From Methanoregula sp. (GTDB lineage Archaea; Halobacteriota; Methanomicrobia; Methanomicrobiales; Methanospirillaceae), in the NCBI RefSeq assembly GCF_023227875.1, contig NZ_JALOCH010000020.1, positions 1-24,884 on the forward strand: a stretch of DNA of 24,884 nucleotides, written 5' to 3'. Shown piece after piece: positions 7,236 to 13,111 of this stretch. The notes beneath the pieces were generated by a model, which saw only the letters and a program-made list of their open reading frames with translations, did not search any database and was not told where the DNA came from. The position numbers and the translations under genes are program-made. The stretch's first letter is position 1. Each line of letters opens with the position of its first letter.

Positions 7236-7505
7236 TTACTCTTCTTCGCCGCTGCTGCCACCGGCAAAGGCGCCGGGAAGGTGGCGGATCAGGACAATGT
7301 CGTCGATTGCGCTGATGATGCGGTAAGGGATCTTGAGGCCCTTGAAGTTCTTGAGCTCGAAGAGCTGGTCATTCACCTTGCCGACAACCAGCGACTCCAT
7401 CTTTTTTCCGTCAACATCGATGACGACATCTTCGACTTCACCGATAAACATGCCCTTGTCCGTATAAATCTGAAGCCCGAACAGCTCGGTAATCTGGGTT
7501 TCCAT
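7236..7505 (-). CDS. PRC-barrel domain protein
   Basis: This 89-residue protein is essentially a single PRC-barrel: TELFGLQIYTDKGMFIGEVEDVVIDVDGKKMESLVVGK, then a second strand set with the LKIPYRIISAIDDIVLI pattern. It ends in a flexible Gly/Ser/Glu tail (GGSSGEEE). PRC-barrels are small beta-barrels first seen in the photosynthetic reaction centre H subunit and in RimM. Free-standing archaeal copies are common, and a role in RNA metabolism or protein interaction is assumed rather than shown. The gene starts 51 bp from the divergent site-2 protease gene. The AT-rich spacer carries a symmetric TATA-like element and the ATG has no Shine-Dalgarno, so a leaderless or very short-leader mRNA is likely. 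The downstream neighbour thg1, 62 bp away, hints at a tRNA- or RNA-linked role. Confidence 0.9.
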   Translation of the reverse strand: METQITELFGLQIYTDKGMFIGEVEDVVIDVDGKKMESLVVGKVNDQLFELKNFKGLKIPYRIISAIDDIVLIRHLPGAFAGGSSGEEE

Positions 7506-7518
7506 CGTTATCAGATGA

Positions 7519-7530
7519 AAGTATATACTT
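7519..7530. promoter_or_regulatory. Symmetric TATA-like element in divergent promoter
   Basis: AAGTATATACTT is a perfect 12-bp palindrome in the 51-bp spacer between the divergent PRC-barrel and site-2 protease genes. Its centre is about 32 bases before the plus-strand ATG, suitable for a near-leaderless transcript. It is only about 20 bases from the minus-strand ATG, so that gene may use the AT-rich stretch at 7531-7541 instead. Confidence 0.4.
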
Positions 7531-7556
7531 AAGAGTTAAAAAGATAATCCTTTGTT

Positions 7557-8690
7557 ATGGACGGATCGTTTCGGATCGGGCGTATTTTCGGGATTCCGAT
7601 CCAGATCCACTACACGTTTCTTTTAGTCATCCCCCTGTTTGCCTGGATCATCGGGAGCCAGATCACGCTCACCATCGATATGCTCGGGGAGATCTACCAG
7701 GTCCCGATCGATACCACGCTCGCAACGGCGGGATACATGCCGTACGTGCTCGGGACGATCGTTGCCTTTGGTCTCTTCTTCGGGGTCCTCGTACACGAGC
7801 TGGCCCACTCGCTCGTGGCACGGGCAAAGGGGATCGGGATCAACAACATCACGCTGATGATCTTCGGCGGCGTCGCCACCATGGAAGAGGGCGTTCCCGA
7901 CCCGAAGGCCGAGCTCCCCATGGCGCTGGTCGGTCCGATCGCAAGCCTCGTCTTCGGCATTGCCTGTTCCCTGCTGATCTACGTGGTCCCTTCGGTGACA
8001 ACGGACCCGGGGATGGCCGGGGTACTGGTCTTTATCCTTGGCTATCTCGGCGTGCTCAACATCATCCTGTGCGTCTTCAACCTCCTCCCGGCATTCCCCA
8101 TGGATGGGGGCAGGGTGCTCCGGGCCTGGCTTGCAGGAAGGATGCCCCTGCACAGGGCCACCCAGATCGCAGCGGACGTGGGCAAGGGGTTTGCGATCCT
8201 CTTTGGCATTATCGGGCTCTTTGCCTTCTCCCCGTTCCTGATCCTGATCGCACTCTTCATCTACATCGGGGCGAACATGGAGTCGACCGCGGTGAAGTAC
8301 AGCCACCTCCTGCAGGACGTCACAGTAGGTTCGATGATGTCAACTCCCGTGACGACCGTCGGGCCGACCGTGCCGGTGAGCCAGATCATCGAGATGATGT
8401 ACTCAAGCAAGCACCTCGGCTTCCCGGTCGTTGAGCGGGACACGCTGGTGGGCATGATTACTCTTGCAGACGTCAACCGGACCTCTTCCATTGACCGCGA
8501 GGCAATGCAGGTCCGGGATATCATGACCCGGGACCTGATCACACTCCCCCCGGAAGCCCCGGTCATCGACGCCCTCCGGATCATGTCAGCAAAGGATATC
8601 GGCCGGATCCCGGTCGTAACCGATGGCAAGATCCTCGGGATCGTGACCCGGACCGATATCCTGAAGGTGACGGAACTCCGGCAGGTCTAG
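7557..8690 (+). CDS. Site-2 protease family (M50) metalloprotease with two CBS domains
   Basis: This 377-residue intramembrane zinc protease has several hydrophobic helices over residues 20-240. The zinc site is HELAH (H80, E81, H84), and the third ligand lies in NLLPAFPMDGGR (D183), the classic NPDG-type motif. The C-terminal part, about 256-374, holds a tandem CBS pair: VGSMMSTPVTTV...GMITLADV and VRDIMTRDLITL...GIVTRTDIL. CBS pairs usually bind adenine nucleotides, so proteolysis may respond to energy state. The architecture matches the SpoIVFB-like archaeal S2P-CBS group (MJ0392 type). The substrate is unknown and no membrane-bound anti-sigma-like target is seen nearby. It is transcribed alone, divergent from the PRC-barrel gene, with an ATG lacking a Shine-Dalgarno. 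Confidence 0.95.
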   Translation: MDGSFRIGRIFGIPIQIHYTFLLVIPLFAWIIGSQITLTIDMLGEIYQVPIDTTLATAGYMPYVLGTIVAFGLFFGVLVHELAHSLVARAKGIGINNITLMIFGGVATMEEGVPDPKAELPMALVGPIASLVFGIACSLLIYVVPSVTTDPGMAGVLVFILGYLGVLNIILCVFNLLPAFPMDGGRVLRAWLAGRMPLHRATQIAADVGKGFAILFGIIGLFAFSPFLILIALFIYIGANMESTAVKYSHLLQDVTVGSMMSTPVTTVGPTVPVSQIIEMMYSSKHLGFPVVERDTLVGMITLADVNRTSSIDREAMQVRDIMTRDLITLPPEAPVIDALRIMSAKDIGRIPVVTDGKILGIVTRTDILKVTELRQV

Positions 8691-8734
8691 GGCAACCCGG
8701 ACACGCGGGGGTTTCCCGGAAGGTCCGGAATGAT

Positions 8735-8753
8735 GTACACCGCCCGACCCCCC
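8735..8753 (+). repeat. 19-bp repeat copy 1
   Basis: GTACACCGCCCGACCCCCC, in direct orientation. It can pair with the inverted copy at 8831-8849. Confidence 0.75.
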
Positions 8754-8830
8754 ACAGGCCATCCGGCCCATGAAACAGGATTTTCAGAGGGTAAAATCGT
8801 CCATTCCGGAAGTATCGTGCGATGAGGTTG

Positions 8831-8849
8831 GGGGGGTCGGGCGGTGTAC
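8831..8849 (-). repeat. 19-bp repeat copy 2 (inverted)
   Basis: An exact reverse complement of copy 1; identity continues two bases beyond the GTAC end (AT). With copy 1 it would form a long hairpin enclosing 77 bases, followed by a T7 tract at 8889-8895. Confidence 0.75.
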
Positions 8850-8888
8850 ATTATGTTAAAACTCACGCTAACCGGACGGGAAAATACA

Positions 8889-8895
8889 TTTTTTT
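8889..8895 (+). terminator. T7 tract after the repeat hairpin
   Basis: Seven T on the plus strand lie about 200 bases past the site-2 protease stop and 40 bases past the copy 1/copy 2 hairpin. They are a plausible termination site. Confidence 0.35.
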
Positions 8896-8938
8896 CGTCA
8901 TGGATTTGACCGGATAGCAGTTTTTTGCTCATACCAAA

Positions 8939-8957
8939 GTACACCGCCCGACCCCCC
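8939..8957 (+). repeat. 19-bp repeat copy 3
   Basis: The same 19 bases as copy 1, in direct orientation. Flanking sequences differ from those of copies 1 and 2, so the conserved unit is short. Confidence 0.75.
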
Positions 8958-9059
8958 CACGGGATCGTGCCGACTTCTGACAAGGGATACAATGTCCGGG
9001 GGCACCGTGAAAGAAAAACAAGCTGCTGAAGAAACAACAATGGAGGATTGGATTTCTTT

Positions 9060-10703
9060 TTAGAACATCAGCACGGAATCGATCAGAGATTTGCCCGCCA
9101 CCTTCCGGTACGCTTCAAGATCGCGGAAAGGGCGTTTTGCAATAACAGCGGCCACTTTTTTCTTTCCAATGCCCGGCAGCCACCTGATTGCGGAGGCCGG
9201 GAGCGTATTGATCGGGACCGGTACCGGCAGCGCCGTGATCGATCGCATCCCCCAGTCAACAACAACAGCATCGGTCACGCTCCGCTCCGTAAGCCTGACA
9301 GGGATGCCGGCAAGGATCGGGTACGACCCCATCTGCCGGCCGAACGAAAGGTCCCCTGACACTTCGATCCGCACATCGCGGAGCACGGTACCGATGGGAA
9401 AGACCCGCTGGAGCATCGGGAGGTCGATCCTGCTCCTGACAAACTCCTTGAACTGCCTGAACCGGCGTTCGTGGTTACCGAGAGTATTGTCTGCATATGC
9501 CGGCGTGCCTTCAAACGGCATCACCTGACGGATATTCACCCGGCGGACCATCAGCCCTGCATCCCGCACCCGGACAAGGAACGCTTCGTTGAGCTCGTAC
9601 GTCTTCTCCGTCTCCCCCGCGAGTCCGCAGACGAAATTGAGGCCCGGGAGCAGCTCGGGCACATTGTCCCGGCGTTTTCCCCCTTCCTCGTTGACGATCT
9701 CAATCGCCCGGAAGACCTCATCGGGCCGGGCTTTCAGGTTGTTTGCTGCGACCACCGCCGGGTCGGCTGTCTCCATCCCAAAAGCAGCGACATCACCGGA
9801 CGTGTGATGCCGGATGATCGCCCGCAGTGCTTCACGGGCTGCATCCTCATGCCGGGCAATGGTGGCGGGGTTGGTATTGTCAATGTGAAGTGTCCTGAGC
9901 TCTGGTGCCGAAGTCCGGATGGCGGAGAACAACACCTCGATCTTCTCCGGTACCGGTGCGGGATACTCGCCCGGGCCGGCCCCGTACGCGAGGATATCCG
10001 GCTGACGTCCCACCCGGAAGTGTCGTGCACCATGAGCGTAGAGTGCAGCGACTTCTTCTGCAACCGCTGGAGTGCGCCGGTACTTCGGCATGCCATAGAA
10101 CGGCTCCGTGCAGAACGAGCATCCGCCCGTTGCACCGTGCGAGCAGCCCCGGGCGGTCTCCAGTTCGCACATTACGTACGGGTAGTCCGGATGTTGTCCG
10201 ATGATCCCGCTGCCCGCCACGCTCCACGGGTCGGTCCGGGTATAGTCCAGTACTCCTGCCGGGTCGTTACCGGTCAGGTAATTGTCCAGCGCAACCGCTG
10301 GTTCACCGGTCAGCAGGGCATCAAACCCGCTGATCACCTGCCGGACCGCCTTCTGCCCGCCTTCCCCGGCATAGCCAAAGCCGATGGGGCCGCCGATCAG
10401 TTTCTTCGGCCCCCGCACCATGTGGCCGACCTGCTGGATCTCGGTGAGCGTCGCTGGGATACCGCCAAGATATTTCCCGGGCACCGTGACCCCGGAGATC
10501 ATGACCAGCAGGCTCGCCGCATTCAGTTCCGCTGTCCGCAGCGGATCGTTCCTCAGCTGGTCGATCGTGAGGTACCGTACCGTATACCCGTGTGCAATGA
10601 GGGCCCCTGCAACCGTCCGGATGTAGGGCGAGATGTACGGGGGGACCCCGAGGCACGCGGGCTCGTCCACGTATCCGTCGAGAATCACCGCGGCGGGGGT
10701 CAT
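9060..10703 (-). CDS. Radical SAM protein with C-terminal helix-hairpin-helix (COG1031-like)
   Basis: This 547-residue archaeal radical SAM protein is of unknown function. The [4Fe-4S] site is a variant, RGCSHGATGGCSFCTEP, with Cys at 187, 195 and 198 (C-x7-C-x2-C instead of C-x3-C-x2-C). An additional Cys179 lies just upstream. The N-terminal 130 residues resemble a B12-binding-like Rossmann domain. The core has the expected TIM-barrel strands (HIDNTNPATIA, FGMETADP, LPGLNFVCGLAGET). The C-terminus carries a helix-hairpin-helix, LPGIGKKKVAAVIAKRPF (about 513-530), that probably binds nucleic acid. This combination matches COG1031. Its ATG overlaps the mptE stop by four bases (ATGA), so it should be translationally coupled to mptE. 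The reaction is unknown; RNA or DNA modification is suggested by the HhH but unproven. Confidence 0.9.
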   Translation of the reverse strand: MTPAAVILDGYVDEPACLGVPPYISPYIRTVAGALIAHGYTVRYLTIDQLRNDPLRTAELNAASLLVMISGVTVPGKYLGGIPATLTEIQQVGHMVRGPKKLIGGPIGFGYAGEGGQKAVRQVISGFDALLTGEPAVALDNYLTGNDPAGVLDYTRTDPWSVAGSGIIGQHPDYPYVMCELETARGCSHGATGGCSFCTEPFYGMPKYRRTPAVAEEVAALYAHGARHFRVGRQPDILAYGAGPGEYPAPVPEKIEVLFSAIRTSAPELRTLHIDNTNPATIARHEDAAREALRAIIRHHTSGDVAAFGMETADPAVVAANNLKARPDEVFRAIEIVNEEGGKRRDNVPELLPGLNFVCGLAGETEKTYELNEAFLVRVRDAGLMVRRVNIRQVMPFEGTPAYADNTLGNHERRFRQFKEFVRSRIDLPMLQRVFPIGTVLRDVRIEVSGDLSFGRQMGSYPILAGIPVRLTERSVTDAVVVDWGMRSITALPVPVPINTLPASAIRWLPGIGKKKVAAVIAKRPFRDLEAYRKVAGKSLIDSVLMF

Positions 10704-11320
10704 ACGGTGTGCCCGATCAGGGCAAGGAGCTTCCGTGCCCAGTGGAGTTTTCCGCGTTTCATCGGTTCCACGTCCTTGTCGTCAAGGTCAAATCCCGCGA
10801 GCGTGATGGAAGACGCGCCCAGTTCATCGGCCGCGAAGACGGCCCGGTCCCCGTCCGTGAACCCCCCGAAGTTATGGACATGGGGGAGCGGAGCGGCCTG
10901 CGTTGTCCCGACCACCTTGCCGGGAAACCGTGGTACCCAGTGTTTCAGGAGCGGGATGTTGTCACCGTGGGCATGGACGACCACGATCGTCCCCTCCCGG
11001 TTCATGTCGATAAGCCGGTCGGTCGCCCCGTCGAGGTCCGTGAAGACCGCATCCGGCCGGAAGCCATTGTCCTCGAGAACCTCAGCAGCCGCATCGGCAG
11101 CAAATACAACGCCTTTGATCTTTTTGAGGTCCTTTTTCAGGCGGGGGGCATTCCCGCAGACCGTGACCTCGTTGCTGTCCGTGAGGGTGACCAGGGAGAG
11201 GAGGTTGTCGCGGTCGAGGAGCGAGGCGAGGAGCCGGGCTGCTTCCTCATCTGCGGCCCGGTCGAACCCGAAGTACTCGAGGATCTCGCGGTAGTGGGGC
11301 TCCCATTGGGCGAACTGCAT
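10700..11320 (-). CDS. mptE: 6-hydroxymethyl-7,8-dihydropterin pyrophosphokinase, MptE type
   Basis: MptE (DUF115 family) transfers pyrophosphate from ATP to 6-hydroxymethyl-dihydropterin, an early step of tetrahydromethanopterin synthesis in methanogens. The 206-residue protein shows the family hallmarks: TVCGNAPRLKKDL (about 53-65), FTDLDGATD (93-101) with the metal-binding DLDG, VVHAHGDN (114-121), GTTQ (138-141), NFGGFTDGDRA (150-160) and LAGFDLD (174-180). The length is normal. It is the middle gene of a minus-strand cluster, 46 bp after the DHH/TrkA-N stop and overlapping the radical SAM start by four bases. The leader has only a weak Shine-Dalgarno (ACGGGA). The assignment is firm at family level. 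Confidence 0.93.
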   Translation of the reverse strand: MQFAQWEPHYREILEYFGFDRAADEEAARLLASLLDRDNLLSLVTLTDSNEVTVCGNAPRLKKDLKKIKGVVFAADAAAEVLEDNGFRPDAVFTDLDGATDRLIDMNREGTIVVVHAHGDNIPLLKHWVPRFPGKVVGTTQAAPLPHVHNFGGFTDGDRAVFAADELGASSITLAGFDLDDKDVEPMKRGKLHWARKLLALIGHTV

Positions 11321-11366
11321 AAATTTCCCGTATTACACGTTCACCGGTATCCGGCAATTCTGCCGG

Positions 11367-12839
11367 TTACGGTCCGCCATTCTTCTTCCCTTCATTCTCA
11401 AGACCGACAAGGTTCTTGAACTTCTGGAGGATCGGCTCGATCACGATCTCGAGGAGCTGGGCCTTGTTCTCCACCTTGCCGAAGTAGTGGAGAGGGAGGC
11501 TGGCTGCTCCCATGTTCGGGTGCCCGCCCGCGTCGCCCATATCCCCGAACGCCTCGGAGAGTGCGTTGCCGACGTGGAGCCGGATATCGCGGTTGCGGGC
11601 CGAGATCACGATCGCGTTGTCGGTGATGCCGTACACGAGCGCCGTGTTCACGCCCTCGAGCGTGATCAGGATGTCGGCAGCTTGCGGGAGGGAGTCACGG
11701 TTCATCACGTAGCCGACGTTCGCGAAGAGGTACCCGCTCTGGATCTTCCGCTCGTGGATCGCCTTCCCTATGATGTCGAGCGTCTCCTGCGACATCGAAG
11801 GCGACATGATCTTGTCGAGCAGGTCCGAATCGGTCAGCGGCAGGAGGAACCCGGCGTAGTTCAGGTCCTGCGGGGTAACGTTGCGCTTGAACTCCCTGGT
11901 ATCGGTCCGGATACCGTAGAGGAGTGCCGTTGCAACCCGCTTGTCAACAGGGACATCGAGTTCCTGCAGGTACTGGGTCATGATACTCGCCGTGGCCCCG
12001 ACACCGGGACGGATATCGACAAAACTACTCTGGGTCACCGGGTGTTTCCCCTCCCGGTGGTGGTCGATGATGATATGGATCTTTGTCTGGGGCGGGATGT
12101 CGTTGTTAGCACCCGGGCCCGAGCAGTCGACAAGGGCGAGGTACGTGCATTTCGCGAGGTCTTCGGCAGTGAGGTGCTCCATCTTGATATCGAGCAGGTT
12201 AACAAACGTCCGGTTCTCCTGGTGGCCGATGTTGCCTTCATAAAAGATCCTTGTCACCAGGGTCTTCCCGTTTGCCTGCTTTGCGATCTCGGCAAGGGCC
12301 AGTGCCGACGAGATCGCGTCGGGGTCCGGGTTCTTGTGCGTGATGATCCCAAGCGTCCCTTCCCAGCCGGCGATGAGGGAGAACAGCCGCTGCGAGATCC
12401 TGCTGGAGTGCTGTTTCCGGATCTGGAGGATGGCTGAGCGTGCCACCACTTCCTGTGGGGAGAGGACAACGTCGGCCCCTGCGGCCGTGAGCTTCTGGCC
12501 GTTTGCAGGGTCAACAGACCGGGCCACGACCTGGGTGGTGGTGTACCGTTTCTTGATGGCAATGACTGCCGCGAGGTTTGCATCCCCGTTACCGGTCATG
12601 ACGAACGCGATCTCGAACGGGGGGAGGCCCGCAAGCATCTCGGGAGACGAGATATCGCGCTGGTAGGCATCGTATTTCTGGTCGCGGAGGTTCCGGACAA
12701 GGGTCTCGTCCTTATCGATGATCATCACGCGCTCCTGCTCTTTTGCAAGCTCGAGGATGATATTGTAACCGTTCGTCCCGCACCCGAAAATGCAGTATTT
12801 TACCGGTCCCGGTTGCTCAAACGGGGCTTCCTGTGGCAT
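11367..12839 (-). CDS. DHH family phosphoesterase fused to a TrkA-N (RCK-like) domain
   Basis: This 490-residue cytoplasmic protein has three parts. Residues 13-135 form a TrkA-N/RCK Rossmann domain with FGCGTNGYN (G19, G21, G24) and acidic IDKDE, expected to bind NAD(H) or a related nucleotide. Residues 160-330 are a DHH phosphoesterase: THKNPDPDA (H168, D172, D174), VDCS (D238), IDHHRE (D259-H261). About 365-455 is DHHA1 with GDAGGHPNMGA. The metal ligands are all present, so it should be an active Mn2+-dependent phosphodiesterase of the NrnA/GdpP type acting on short oligonucleotides or cyclic dinucleotides; the substrate is inferred. An upstream in-frame ATG at 12908 exists, but I chose 12839. 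The extra residues look non-conserved, and a TATA-like TTAATAC about 30 bases before 12839 suggests a leaderless transcript. It heads the cluster with mptE. Confidence 0.9.
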   Translation of the reverse strand: MPQEAPFEQPGPVKYCIFGCGTNGYNIILELAKEQERVMIIDKDETLVRNLRDQKYDAYQRDISSPEMLAGLPPFEIAFVMTGNGDANLAAVIAIKKRYTTTQVVARSVDPANGQKLTAAGADVVLSPQEVVARSAILQIRKQHSSRISQRLFSLIAGWEGTLGIITHKNPDPDAISSALALAEIAKQANGKTLVTRIFYEGNIGHQENRTFVNLLDIKMEHLTAEDLAKCTYLALVDCSGPGANNDIPPQTKIHIIIDHHREGKHPVTQSSFVDIRPGVGATASIMTQYLQELDVPVDKRVATALLYGIRTDTREFKRNVTPQDLNYAGFLLPLTDSDLLDKIMSPSMSQETLDIIGKAIHERKIQSGYLFANVGYVMNRDSLPQAADILITLEGVNTALVYGITDNAIVISARNRDIRLHVGNALSEAFGDMGDAGGHPNMGAASLPLHYFGKVENKAQLLEIVIEPILQKFKNLVGLENEGKKNGGP

Positions 12840-12920
12840 GTTACAGAAGATGTATCCCTCCAGTGTATTAAGGAATTGCAAGTGCGCTGGATGAAAAAGG
12901 CCGTTCAATTATCCGCAACC

Positions 12921-12927
12921 TTTATTC
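12921..12927 (+). promoter_or_regulatory. Possible TATA box of tRNA-Lys
   Basis: TTTATTC lies about 38 bases before the mature tRNA 5' end, a usual archaeal spacing with a short 5' leader for RNase P to remove. It is only a fair match to consensus. Confidence 0.3.
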
Positions 12928-12961
12928 GCAATCATCAACCACATTATTAGGCCTAACTAGC

Positions 12962-13036
12962 GGGTCTGTAGCTTAGTTCGGCATAGCGGCGGACTCTTAA
13001 TCCGCAGGTCAAGGGTTCAAATCCCTTCAGGCCCGT
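12962..13036 (+). tRNA. tRNA-Lys (anticodon CTT)
   Basis: A cloverleaf can be drawn by eye. The acceptor GGGTCTG (12962-12968) pairs with CAGGCCC (13029-13035), including one T-G pair, and G13036 is the discriminator. The anticodon stem GCGGA/TCCGC encloses CTCTTAA, giving anticodon CTT for lysine codon AAG. The T-arm is AAGGG-TTCAAAT-CCCTT. CCA is not encoded; the sequence continues TTTCTTCTTT, a T-rich stop. No intron is present. Confidence 0.97.
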
Positions 13037-13111
13037 TTCTTCTTTATCTCTCTTCAAGAGGGCACCTCCCGAAGGGTCCCCTCACGATATCATTTTCAAC
13101 AGGGCTCACCA

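Larger units (their letters stand above)
8691..9059. other. Convergent intergenic region with repeats
   Basis: These 369 bases separate two genes that converge, so no promoter is expected here. They hold three copies of a 19-bp GC-rich repeat, a short inverted repeat (TCCGGAATG at 8724-8732, CATTCCGGA at 8802-8810), and T-tracts suited to terminate both transcripts: 8889-8895 on the plus strand, and the AAAGAAAAAC stretch near 9010-9019 for the minus strand. No ORF is supported. Confidence 0.6.

Noticed and set aside
8735..8753. Resemblance to the universal 16S rRNA segment GTACACACCGCCCGTC
   Set aside because: Two bases are missing, the flanks do not match, and it occurs three times in a spacer; not an rRNA fragment.
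8735..8957. CRISPR-like array
   Set aside because: Only three short copies, one inverted, with unequal spacers (77 and 89 bases) and no cas genes.
9471..11294. 607-codon plus-strand frame
   Set aside because: Runs antisense through the radical SAM gene and mptE, both with recognised motifs; the product has no recognisable domain.
11487..12437. 316-codon plus-strand frame
   Set aside because: Antisense shadow of the DHH/TrkA-N gene.
13045..13075. CTCTT-C-AAGAG hairpin between tRNA-Lys and the first kinase
   Set aside because: Short stem in a T-rich leader; at most an incidental part of tRNA termination.
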